Shown: positions 14,730-21,972 of the stretch, one piece after another | Numbering within the stretch: the stretch's first letter is position 1 | Layout: each line of letters begins with the position of its first letter | Source of the DNA: an uncultured Butyrivibrio sp. | GTDB taxonomy: Bacteria; Bacillota; Clostridia; Lachnospirales; Lachnospiraceae | DNA length: 47,054 bases | Assembly (NCBI GenBank): GCA_910577605.1 | Contig: CAJTON010000003.1 | Coordinates: forward strand, 12,090-59,143 | Reading direction: 5' to 3' | Translations under genes and position numbers: made by a program | Notes under the pieces: generated by a model | What the model was told of the DNA's origin: nothing | What the model saw: only the letters and a program-made list of their open reading frames with translations | The model's database searches: none

Positions 14730-15182
14730 TTACCTGTCCTCCCGTTCACGGGCAGGTTCCGCATTCCCGGCTCTGCTTTCCCTTCCGGCTTTCTCTCCCA
14801 AAAGCTCCGGGTCGTCGAAAATGTTGCCGATGACGTCTATTTCCTCCGCTCCAAACTCGGCAAGCGAAAGCATTCCCACCAGATCCCCTACGCAGTCGGC
14901 GGTCCACTCAAGCGAATCCCCGTTCCATATGACGGCGTATTTCTGCAGGCATTCGCCGTCATACGCCTGAAATATGTCGCCTTCAAAGATCTTTTTGCCG
15001 TTTCTGTCGGTCAGTCCGGTATACTGGCAGACGGTTTCGGGGGCTATTTCTATTGGTTCGTCAAATCTGCCATTAACATCATAATCGTTAAATGGCACAT
15101 TGATGTAATCTTCATCCATCAGATACCCTTCAACCCATTCTCCGTTATCAATTCTCTTTGCTCTAAATAATATTTCTCTCAT
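14730..15182 (-). CDS. YopX family protein
   Basis: 150 residues. Shows the YopX signature: REILFRAKRIDNGEWVEGYL at the start, TVCQYTGLTDRNGKKIFEGD in the middle, then AVIWNGDSLEW and IDVIGNIFDDPELL. YopX proteins occur in many Gram-positive phages and ICEs (named for SPbeta YopX) and have no known reaction. The C-terminus adds a charged tail ending AREREDR, akin to the HEREER tails nearby. ATGA overlap with XF1762 and a GAGGAGG site. Confidence 0.85.
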   Translation of the reverse strand: MREILFRAKRIDNGEWVEGYLMDEDYINVPFNDYDVNGRFDEPIEIAPETVCQYTGLTDRNGKKIFEGDIFQAYDGECLQKYAVIWNGDSLEWTADCVGDLVGMLSLAEFGAEEIDVIGNIFDDPELLGEKAGRESRAGNAEPAREREDR

Positions 15183-15622
15183 TTTTCCTCCTCAATTTCA
15201 AACCTTAACTTTAACTGCGCAGGGCAGAGGTCAACCTCCGGTCTGCGTACTCCCGTCCAACACTTACCGCCTGCTTGTCCGACACATTTCCAGCCCGATG
15301 ACTTAAGGCTCGCGCCGTTTTCTGTGTCTAAAATGTAGGTTATCAGCTTTTTATAGCCCATATTTCGAGCACACCGCCAACAGGCAGAATAAAGGAAGCT
15401 GCAGGCATTCCGCGTCCCGTCCGTACACAGCCTGTTTACCTCAAGCGTCCACCCGTCATCAAGGTAACGGCTCACAGGTCTGCCAACTATGGCTACTCCT
15501 ACTATTTCTCCGTTAACGGCAGCCGCAACGCTGAATTTATGCCCTGTCACGGGCTTATGATGTCTGTGATGCCGGGCTACAAAGAAATTTGCCTCCTTAA
15601 GGCTGATCGGTACAAGCTCCAT
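15179..15622 (-). CDS. XF1762 family protein (GNAT-like fold)
   Basis: The start at 15620-15622 (MELVPISL) is preferred because AGGAGG sits directly upstream; the longer frame lies inside the methyltransferase gene. 147 residues: MELVPISLKEANFFVARHHR, GHKFSVAAAVNGEIVGVAIV, TLEVNRLCTDGTRNACSFLY and LKSSGWKCVGQAGG. This is the XF1762 family, common in ICEs and phages and GNAT-like in outline. An acetyltransferase activity is possible but unproven. It nearly abuts the methyltransferase gene, suggesting a shared transcript. Confidence 0.8.
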   Translation of the reverse strand: MELVPISLKEANFFVARHHRHHKPVTGHKFSVAAAVNGEIVGVAIVGRPVSRYLDDGWTLEVNRLCTDGTRNACSFLYSACWRCARNMGYKKLITYILDTENGASLKSSGWKCVGQAGGKCWTGVRRPEVDLCPAQLKLRFEIEEEK

Positions 15623-15648
15623 TTTTAAACCTCCTAAGCTCTTATCCT

Positions 15649-17346
15649 TCATTCGGGGCAGCCGTCTATCCTCATGTCCGTATTCCTTTTCCCGGTGCAC
15701 AGTTCCGGGAGGTTGCTCCGCACAAGCGCCTCCGCAAAGGGCGGCGGCACCGCGTTCCCGCACCGGGCAACCTGTTCGCTACGCGGGTACGCTTTTCCCT
15801 CAAAATCCCGGTCGATTATGTAATCCTCCGGGAAGCCCTGGCAGCCGTACAGTTCCCTCGGCTCGAGCATTCTCAGCCCGATGTCGGCTATCATGTAGTC
15901 GGTCCCGTGTACGGTCACCAGTCCGAAGCGGTCATGCGGCGTCACGGTATCGAGCGGTTTTATTATGTCCTGTCCATGGGCGTTTCCGTAGTATTTCACC
16001 ATGAAAGCCCTTACTTCGGCGAAGTGTCCGCCTCCTGCCGTGACGGTGGGGAGCGGTCCCCGCGCGTCGGAGCCGACGCTGTTGTTATTGAGCTGTATGA
16101 GGTTTGCGGATACGATGCTGTTGTGGTCCTGTGCCGTTACCGTAGGAAGCGGGTTTCCCGGGCTGTCCCCGGCTCCGGTGTAGCCGCCGCCGAAATATTT
16201 GTGCAGGAACGCGCTCACGAGGGCGTAGCGGTTCGAGCCGTCCACGGTCATGATGGGGCGTTCTGTCCCCTGTCCCCGGTCTTCTCCGTCCGACGTTTCG
16301 GAATGATACTGAATGAGAGACGGCGCGACCAGTAAATGGCTTCCAACCGTGGTAACGGTCCCTAGCGGTTTCTGTATGTCTCCCGGAGCGTTATCGTATT
16401 TGCACTGTATAAGCGTCGGGGATATGACAAAGTTGCGGTTTCCTGTCGTAACTGTCGGGAGCGGATCTTCTGCCGCCGCCCCGGTGTTGTTTTCGTTATT
16501 GCACATGATGCAGGGCGCAAGCATGGGGTCAACACCGGAGGCGGGTACGATGAAGGGTTCGGGGTTGTCGAGTATGAATTTTTTCAGTCCGCGCGCAATG
16601 CGCTGCATGGTCTTTTCCGCGAGGGGGCGCACGGCGCGTATCCCGTATTTTTCTTTTATCTCTTCCGATGTGTCGAAGATACTGGGGCATGGCAGCGAGA
16701 AGTCGATCTTCGTGTACGCCCCGGCATAGGGTTTCAGCAGTCCGGCTTTCACTGCTTCGCTGTCTGCCTTACCGTGTGTCGGCGGCGGGAACACTATCGG
16801 CTTGCCGTCGCAGCGCGCTATGACGAAAAAGCGTTTCCTCACGGTGGGCGCTCCGTAGTCCGCGGCAACAAGAGTCGTGTACTCGACTTTGTAGTCTAGA
16901 GCTTCAAGCTGTCTTATGAAGCGGCGGAAGGTCTCGCCCTGTTTAGCCTTTATGGGGCGGTGTCTGCGGTTAAGGGGTCCCCATGTCTGAAATTCTTCCA
17001 CATTTTCAAGCATTATCACGCGTGGACGTACTTTTGCCGCCCATCTGAGGGCTACCCACGCAAGACCGCGTATGGCTTTGTCTTTGGGTCTCCCGCCTTT
17101 GGCTTTGCAGTCGGGCGAGAACCACGCGAGGGCGGCGGGGCGTCCTCCGCAGGCTTTTACGGGGTCTACGTCCCATACGGATTCGCAGTAGTGGCGTGTA
17201 CGGGGGTGGTTGGCTTTGTGCATTTTTATGGCTTCGGGGTCGTGGTTTATGGCTATGTCGGGGCTGTGTCCGGTGGCGAGTTCTATCCCGGTGCTCGTTC
17301 CGCCGCCTCCGGCGAAGCTGTCTATTATGAGTTCTCCGTTGATCAC
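15649..17346 (-). CDS. Orphan C5-type DNA cytosine methyltransferase with a shortened catalytic loop
   Basis: 565 residues, GTG start at 17344-17346 behind GGGAGG. Motif I is DSFAGGGGTSTGIELATG (9-26); motif IV is SPDC with catalytic Cys80; motif VI ENVEEF (114-119); motif VIII VRKRFFVIAR (169-178); motif X GNAVPPPFAEAL. It would transfer methyl groups to cytosine C5 in a site fixed by the variable region. Two oddities: after Cys80 the usual HFS-x residues that continue motif IV (PDCxHFSxAKGG in relatives I recall) are missing, giving SPDCKAKGG; and the region 296-469 holds six copies of a PLPTVT-like repeat. No cognate restriction enzyme is nearby, so an element-protecting (anti-restriction) role is likely if active. 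Confidence 0.9.
   Translation of the reverse strand: MINGELIIDSFAGGGGTSTGIELATGHSPDIAINHDPEAIKMHKANHPRTRHYCESVWDVDPVKACGGRPAALAWFSPDCKAKGGRPKDKAIRGLAWVALRWAAKVRPRVIMLENVEEFQTWGPLNRRHRPIKAKQGETFRRFIRQLEALDYKVEYTTLVAADYGAPTVRKRFFVIARCDGKPIVFPPPTHGKADSEAVKAGLLKPYAGAYTKIDFSLPCPSIFDTSEEIKEKYGIRAVRPLAEKTMQRIARGLKKFILDNPEPFIVPASGVDPMLAPCIMCNNENNTGAAAEDPLPTVTTGNRNFVISPTLIQCKYDNAPGDIQKPLGTVTTVGSHLLVAPSLIQYHSETSDGEDRGQGTERPIMTVDGSNRYALVSAFLHKYFGGGYTGAGDSPGNPLPTVTAQDHNSIVSANLIQLNNNSVGSDARGPLPTVTAGGGHFAEVRAFMVKYYGNAHGQDIIKPLDTVTPHDRFGLVTVHGTDYMIADIGLRMLEPRELYGCQGFPEDYIIDRDFEGKAYPRSEQVARCGNAVPPPFAEALVRSNLPELCTGKRNTDMRIDGCPE
15940..16461 (-). repeat. Six-fold degenerate repeat in methyltransferase variable region
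   Basis: PLPTVT, PLGTVT, PIMTVD, PLPTVT, PLPTVT and PLDTVT (starting near residues 296, 327, 364, 400, 432 and 464) recur every 31-37 residues, each followed by a hydrophobic strand and often an IQ or KYY motif. The number of units probably differs between related enzymes and may influence the target-recognition region. Confidence 0.7.
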
Positions 17347-17348
17347 GC

Positions 17349-17870
17349 TTACCGTTCCTCCCGTTCATGGATGCCTGTCGGCACATGGGAGTCATTTATT
17401 ATTTTTGGCTTCTCACCGACAAACCCGCAGAACCTGGGAAAATATTCTTCGGATACGAACTGTTCGACGGTTTCCCCGTATGAATCCTTTACCATATATC
17501 CCGGCGTTCCGCCAAAATTACACTTCCGGGCGGTAAATCTGCCCGACGGGTATCTTACCGGCCTTTTATTGGCTGCCTTGTCAGCTGCGGGCGCCGCTTC
17601 TTTCACGGTTTCCCAGTGTTCGCATACCGCTTCCGCTATGGCTTTCGCGGCTTTGGGATCGTCAAATTTCCCGCTGAGTTTTTCCGTGTTATAAAATATG
17701 TTCTCAGGGCTGCCCGCTTCACTGCTGATGCCCCAGTTGGGAACGGCGATGAAGCCGCCGTTGACGTGGCGTCCGTAAATGACAAGATAATTACATCCGT
17801 TGTGATCGATGCTTATTTCATGGGTCCCTGATACTTTATATTCACAAAAATTTTTGTATTTACTGCTCAT
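17349..17870 (-). CDS. DUF6618-like protein with extra C-terminal domain (173 aa)
   Basis: Start MSSKYKNF at 17868-17870 chosen because AAAGGA lies upstream; the 11-codon longer frame has no site. Residues about 1-95 are the DUF6618-like block shared with 14406-14702. Residues about 105-160 form a second, unassigned domain (VRYPSGRFTARKCNFGGTPG, then YMVKDSYGETVEQFV, FPRFCGFVGEKP). Ends HEREER; this tail encodes the GGGAGG used by the methyltransferase GTG just downstream, so the two are coupled. Function unknown. Confidence 0.65.
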   Translation of the reverse strand: MSSKYKNFCEYKVSGTHEISIDHNGCNYLVIYGRHVNGGFIAVPNWGISSEAGSPENIFYNTEKLSGKFDDPKAAKAIAEAVCEHWETVKEAAPAADKAANKRPVRYPSGRFTARKCNFGGTPGYMVKDSYGETVEQFVSEEYFPRFCGFVGEKPKIINDSHVPTGIHEREER

Positions 17871-17978
17871 TTTTCTGTTCCTTTCGTTATTATTGCGCTG
17901 CATTTCAGTGCATATCGGTATCCTCGCAGAGGGTTTCAGTGCGTTGTTTTTTGGTATAAAGAGTGTCCGCGCAGGGTT

Positions 17979-18947
17979 TTATCTCTGGCGGTCGGTTTCG
18001 TGCGCCTTTGCCGCCTGTTTTTCCTTGTAGCGTTTATAAAACTCAAGCGCCTCGATGATGTATTTCTCGGTGTCGGGCACGGATACGTTTTTGGGGATAT
18101 ATTTCCTTACGCGCTCGCTGTTGAGGGTGATGCGTTCCTTCTGATTCGGCTTTTCCTCCGACATGATGTCCTCTATCATGTCGGGGTCGAGTTTTTCTTC
18201 TTCTGACGCTCTGCGCATGGTGATAGTCTGCGCGTGGGACGGGGTGCAGTCGTATGCCTGTATGGATTCAAGCACGGACTTCTGTTCTTCTTCTGTCAGG
18301 TATGACAGTTCCACTGCGGGGCGCATTTTTATGCGTCCTTCGTCCACGAGGTCGAGAAGTCCGGGAATGAGGCAGGTGAGGCGGATATAGCGTTTTATCT
18401 GCGACGCGCTGTCTCCGGTTTCGGCAGATAACTTTTCATTGGAACGGGGTTCCGCTGACTTCGGTTCCAGTGGGTCCGAAGTTAGATCTGTCCGTTTTCC
18501 CTGTCTTTTCATCGCGTCGAGCTTCATCTTGTAGGCAAACGCCTTTTCCGAGGGGAGTATTTCCTCCCTCTGGAGGTTGGAATCTACCATTATTATTGTG
18601 GCTTCATCGTCCGTGACTTCCCGTATGATACACGGGATTTTCGTTTTGCCTGAGAGCGCGCTTGCCATCTTCCGGCGGTGTCCGGCTATCATTTCATAGC
18701 CGCCTTCCGCTCTGGGGCGCACAAGCGCGGGTTCTAATACCCCGTATTCGCTGACGAGTTTCTGCATGTCACTGTCATTACGGACTTTAAAGGGGTGATC
18801 CGGGAAATCGGCGATCTCCGCTATGGGTATCTGCATTACGCCTCCGGCGGGGCTTTTTTCTTCCGCGGGGCTTCCCGCGGATCTGAAAAGGTCGTCCACT
18901 GACGGGAGGTTAAATGAGTTCCCTGTCGTGTTCCTGCTCTTTGGCAT
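17979..18947 (-). CDS. parB: ParB/RepB/Spo0J-family partition protein
   Basis: 322 residues. Begins with a short extension and VDDLFRSAG, then the ParB N-terminal CTPase-type domain: IPIAEIADFPDHPFKVR, LVSEYGVLEPALVRP, YEMIAGHRRKMAS (the GHRR box at about 103-106), VDSNLQREEILPSEKAFAYK. A helix-turn-helix (SASQIKRYIRLTCLIPGLLDL) and a C-terminal about 110-residue charged part follow. AGGAGG upstream; overlaps parA by 38 bp. Works with ParA to keep the excised circular or replicating element. The gap of about 110 bp downstream shows no clear terminator. Confidence 0.9.
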   Translation of the reverse strand: MPKSRNTTGNSFNLPSVDDLFRSAGSPAEEKSPAGGVMQIPIAEIADFPDHPFKVRNDSDMQKLVSEYGVLEPALVRPRAEGGYEMIAGHRRKMASALSGKTKIPCIIREVTDDEATIIMVDSNLQREEILPSEKAFAYKMKLDAMKRQGKRTDLTSDPLEPKSAEPRSNEKLSAETGDSASQIKRYIRLTCLIPGLLDLVDEGRIKMRPAVELSYLTEEEQKSVLESIQAYDCTPSHAQTITMRRASEEEKLDPDMIEDIMSEEKPNQKERITLNSERVRKYIPKNVSVPDTEKYIIEALEFYKRYKEKQAAKAHETDRQR

Positions 18948-19728
18948 TTCCCATCACCTCCTGTGTCAGTTTTTCGTAGGCTTTCGCGGCGGCGTTACCG
19001 CTTTCGCAGGCGTAAATGCTCTGTCCCCAGGCTGAGACTTCCGCCGCCTTGACGGACAGCGGTATGCTGTTTTTGTATATGCGTATGGCGTTTCCGTACT
19101 GCTCCCTCAGCGTGGCGGCGATGTCGCGCGCGAGGTTGGTCCTGCGGTCAACAAGCGTCAGGACGATCCCTTCTACTTTGAGACTGGGGTTTATCTGTTT
19201 TTGGACACGCCCGACTGTCTGTATTAGCTGCGTCATCGCTTTTGCGGGAAGGTACTGCGCCTGTACGGGTATCAGTACGCTGTCGGATGCCGCGAGGGCG
19301 TTTATCGTTATCATTCCGAGCGAGGGCATACAGTCGATGAGTATGTAGTCGTATTTTTCTTTGAGGGGCTGTATCACCTGTGTGAGCGCCCTTTCCCTTG
19401 TCATCGCGGTCACGAGCATGAGCTCGAGCGCGGAGAGGTCGAGGGTCGAGGGTAAGAGGTCAACGCTTTCGGCGTGCGTAAGGACTGCCGCCTCCGTGTC
19501 CGGCTCTTTGTCATTGATTGCTGCTGCCATGAGGTCGGCGAGTGTCGCGTCAAGGTCGTTTTCGCGCCAGCCTAGGCAGGTCGTAAGGTCGCCCTGCGGG
19601 TCCGCGTCGACGAGCAACACTTTTTTTCCTTCGCGGGCAAGTCCGATTCCGAGGTTTACGGTTGTGGTGGTTTTTCCGACTCCGCCTTTCTGGTTACAGA
19701 CGGATATAACTTTGCATTCTTTTTTCAT
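18910..19728 (-). CDS. parA: ParA-family ATPase
   Basis: 272 residues. Deviant Walker A KGGVGKTT at residues 14-21, Walker A' DADPQGDLTTCLGW, Walker B ILIDCMPSLG, and the ParA motif LIPVQAQYLPAKAM. Soj/ParA-type proteins form dynamic ATP-dependent patches that segregate ParB-bound DNA. The gene is the first of the ICE operon as read from the right edge and lies behind two hairpins and a weak candidate promoter. Length and motifs are complete, so it is likely functional. Confidence 0.92.
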   Translation of the reverse strand: MKKECKVISVCNQKGGVGKTTTTVNLGIGLAREGKKVLLVDADPQGDLTTCLGWRENDLDATLADLMAAAINDKEPDTEAAVLTHAESVDLLPSTLDLSALELMLVTAMTRERALTQVIQPLKEKYDYILIDCMPSLGMITINALAASDSVLIPVQAQYLPAKAMTQLIQTVGRVQKQINPSLKVEGIVLTLVDRRTNLARDIAATLREQYGNAIRIYKNSIPLSVKAAEVSAWGQSIYACESGNAAAKAYEKLTQEVMGNAKEQEHDRELI

Positions 19729-19768
19729 GTGGGTAGCCTCCTGTTACTTTGTAATGTTTTATGGCAAT

Positions 19769-19797
19769 AAAAAAAGTACTCGTTTGAGTACCTTTTA
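19769..19797 (-). terminator. Hairpin with T run 37 bp upstream of parA
   Basis: Stem GTACTC/GAGTAC (6 bp, 4-nt loop) followed by T7 on the minus strand. Either a boundary terminator that insulates the element from chromosomal transcription or an attenuator in the parA leader. Confidence 0.65.
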
Positions 19798-19818
19798 CTA
19801 CTTGCTTATAAACATGGG

Positions 19819-19843
19819 AAAACACCCTGTTTCAGGGTGTTTT
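19819..19843. terminator. Symmetric 11-bp hairpin terminator upstream of parA
   Basis: Perfect arms AAAACACCCTG and CAGGGTGTTTT around TTT; A run on one side and T run on the other make it a bidirectional intrinsic terminator. Together with the one at 19769 it forms a double block immediately outside parA. Confidence 0.75.
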
Positions 19844-19881
19844 CTGTGCTTCTTATTCAGTTTGGATTTTTGCCCACAAAA

Positions 19882-19911
19882 ATTTTACACATACTAATCG
19901 GTTTTGCACAA
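19882..19911 (-). promoter_or_regulatory. Candidate parA-direction promoter
   Basis: TTGTGC (19906-19911), 18-bp spacer, TAAAAT (19882-19887) on the minus strand. If used, its transcript crosses both hairpins before parA. No better-placed promoter was found between the hairpins and parA. Confidence 0.35.
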
Positions 19912-19923
19912 ATTACGGCTTAA

Positions 19924-20121
19924 CTAAAATTCGGTACGGTCAAGAATCCTCAGCACCTCGTCGCTCCTGTCTCCGTCCTTATAACGGTTAAGCGCCTCTT
20001 CCTTGTTAGCCTCCGTTATTTTTATGCGTTCTCCCGCGTTTATCTTGCGCTCCATCGTATCCGAAAGAGCCATCGAACTCATCGCCCATCCCATATTGTT
20101 GTTTAAACTTAAATTGTCCAT
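19924..20121 (-). CDS. Small hypothetical protein (65 aa) next to the ICE end
   Basis: AGAGG upstream of ATG; product starts MDNLSLNNNMGWAMSSMALS and is helical and charged (MERKINAGERIKITEANKEE, RYKDGDRSDEVLRILDRTEF). No signal or membrane span. Not a family I recognise. A 7-bp inverted repeat (20124-20130 and 20155-20161, CAGATAC-type arms) lies across its ribosome binding site region. Because it abuts the inferred ICE boundary, its 3' end could have been rebuilt by integration. Confidence 0.5.
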   Translation of the reverse strand: MDNLSLNNNMGWAMSSMALSDTMERKINAGERIKITEANKEEALNRYKDGDRSDEVLRILDRTEF

Positions 20122-20205
20122 GACAGATACCTCTTTTCGTAAGATTTTAAAATAGTATCTGCCACGGACAATCCGTTCATTAAGGTAATTTTTGTATTAA
20201 AAAAA

Positions 20206-21972
20206 TTATTTGCTTACGGGTTCCGTTCTGAAAATAAACTTTACGCTTCCCGTCATGCCGTCGGCAATTCCGGAATATGACTGATATTCAGCCGCCGCGT
20301 CCAACACTGCCTCAAAACGGTCGGCCTGAGGTCCGAGCACCTCAAACGCGTCCAGTATCGCCTTAATGCCGCTTTCATAAAACTCCGCCGCTCCTTCGGA
20401 AAGCTTTTTGCCGCCCTCCGCTATCTGATTTGCTGATACGTTAAGTTTATCCGCTCCTTGTGCAGCGCCGCTTACTCCCTCGGCAAATTCGCCCAGCTTC
20501 CGCGAAAGAAGTTCCACATTCGCAGTTATGCTCTCCGAGTATCCGGCTGAAAGCTGAGCGCTCCCCAAAGCGGCCGCGTCAACTCCGGCGGTATACTGAA
20601 CAAGTCCGTTATAGAACTGAGCGTACGAATCAAGCGAAGCTTTTGCGGCGTTTATCTGCGCTGCGGCAGCTCCCGCCGCGGGATACATGGCAGACGCTTT
20701 ATTAAGAGCTGCCGCGAGAGTGTCCAGCTCCGACGCGTAATTTTCTGTCGTAAGCTCAGGCACCTTTATTCCAAGCTTATCAAGTCCCGCCGCCGCAAGC
20801 TGCGCCTGCGTCGTCTGTATAAGAGAGTCAAATACCTGTTTTCCTCCCGCGTTGAGGGCTGCGCTGTTCTGTGAAACCGTGTTAAGTCCTCCGCTCAGCT
20901 CCTTAAGCTTTCCGTCTATATAGACAACGCCCTCACCATAAAGCTTATCGACACTGTCCGAAAGCTGTCCAGCATATACGTCAAGCTCGTTTATTCCGTC
21001 AAGAAGCTCCTTCGTTCCGGCGGCAAGCTGCGTCAGATAGCCGTAAAGCTCCTCAGACCCGTCCGCAATACTCTTCATAGAGGTGTCAAGCAGCGAAAGC
21101 TTGTCGGAAAGCTCGCCTTTTCCCGCAATATCGCTTAAATCAATATCTCCGAATATCCCGTTCGTCGCGGCGCTCACGATCGTTTCAAGCTCAAAATCAG
21201 TTACATCCGCCGTTATCGTGAATGCTTGGGGAAAAAGAGACGATTCTTTTTCATCAAGGTCAAAATTGTCTGCTAATCCGGGAAAAGCAAGCCCCGCCGC
21301 GATAGTTTTGTCGCCGTCGTCGATTATTCTGCCGCCCGATACCGTGATATTGCGAAATCTGTCATTGTCGAGGACCGTTCCGCCGATAACCGCAAACGGC
21401 ACGTTTACCTCGGTATCTCCTTTATCGGTCTTTACCGTCGTTTTGCAGTTATTGATATATTTTACGGTGATCTCTACCCTTCCGTCCGCTCCGGCAAGTT
21501 CGTTCGGTGAAATCTCTTTCCCGTCCAGCTTATAGCTTATCTCCATGCTGACCGGAAGCTCCTTTTCACAGTCGCCCCTGTAATAAATATCTTCTCCTTC
21601 AGCGTCCCACACGCAGTTTTCCCCGTCCAAAGTATACTCCGCGTCGCTTTTTACGTTCACTATCTCCTTAAGAGTAGTAACGTCCTTTATTTTGTCGGCT
21701 CCCGAAGGATTTCTGAGAACGTCGCTTACTATCACGCGCTCAGTCTTTCCGTCGCTGCCCGTTATAACGTATACCGTTTCTTCTTTATCAGCCTTTTTGT
21801 CCAGAATATTTCCTATATTCTCGGTGGACTCTTTTTTAACGTCCTTCACCGCAGGATCCGCAGCGCCGTTTCCCCCCGCGGGCTTTGCGTAAGCCGCTAC
21901 GGCGCATGCTCCAGTAAGAGTAAGAACCAATGCCGTTGACGCTATTTTAGATATATTTTTCCTGATTTTCAT
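20206..21972 (-). CDS. YhgE/Pip-like secreted coiled-coil protein, partner of MMPL transporter
   Basis: 588 residues. N-terminal signal peptide (ISKIASTALVLTLTGACAVA, then AYA). Residues about 45-260 are beta-rich and extracytoplasmic (ITGSDGKTERVIVSDVLRNP, GRVEITVKYINN). Residues about 285-560 carry X-L-X-X-G type repeats (SIADGSEELYGYL, QLAAGTKELLDGI, KLSEGAAEF) as in YhgE/Pip proteins. No C-terminal membrane segments, unlike full YhgE. The start overlaps the MMPL stop by ATGA, so the two are co-translated. Likely an exported accessory subunit of the MMPL exporter, perhaps bridging to the cell wall. Confidence 0.75.
   Translation of the reverse strand: MKIRKNISKIASTALVLTLTGACAVAAYAKPAGGNGAADPAVKDVKKESTENIGNILDKKADKEETVYVITGSDGKTERVIVSDVLRNPSGADKIKDVTTLKEIVNVKSDAEYTLDGENCVWDAEGEDIYYRGDCEKELPVSMEISYKLDGKEISPNELAGADGRVEITVKYINNCKTTVKTDKGDTEVNVPFAVIGGTVLDNDRFRNITVSGGRIIDDGDKTIAAGLAFPGLADNFDLDEKESSLFPQAFTITADVTDFELETIVSAATNGIFGDIDLSDIAGKGELSDKLSLLDTSMKSIADGSEELYGYLTQLAAGTKELLDGINELDVYAGQLSDSVDKLYGEGVVYIDGKLKELSGGLNTVSQNSAALNAGGKQVFDSLIQTTQAQLAAAGLDKLGIKVPELTTENYASELDTLAAALNKASAMYPAAGAAAAQINAAKASLDSYAQFYNGLVQYTAGVDAAALGSAQLSAGYSESITANVELLSRKLGEFAEGVSGAAQGADKLNVSANQIAEGGKKLSEGAAEFYESGIKAILDAFEVLGPQADRFEAVLDAAAEYQSYSGIADGMTGSVKFIFRTEPVSK

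Larger units (their letters stand above)
1..19920. mobile_element. Part of an integrative conjugative element (right arm and accessory region); left part outside window
   Basis: Contiguous block of almost exclusively leftward genes typical of Clostridial ICEs: topoisomerase III start, ArdC antirestriction protein, YodL/DpnD-PcfM protein, DUF5688, thioester/Cna-B adhesin, DUF6017 helix-turn-helix protein, YopX, XF1762, orphan C5 methyltransferase, ParB and ParA. To the right gene content changes to ordinary chromosomal functions. No integrase, relaxase or attachment repeat is visible, so the right boundary (somewhere between parA and the small ORF at 19924) is inferred and the left boundary is off-window. 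No antibiotic-resistance gene is seen in the visible part. Confidence 0.85.

Noticed and set aside
13257..17346. Possible DNA phosphorothioation (Dnd) or BREX-like defence locus
   Set aside because: A PAPS-reductase-like protein and a methyltransferase are present, but no DndB/D/E, PglZ, BrxC or nuclease gene accompanies them.
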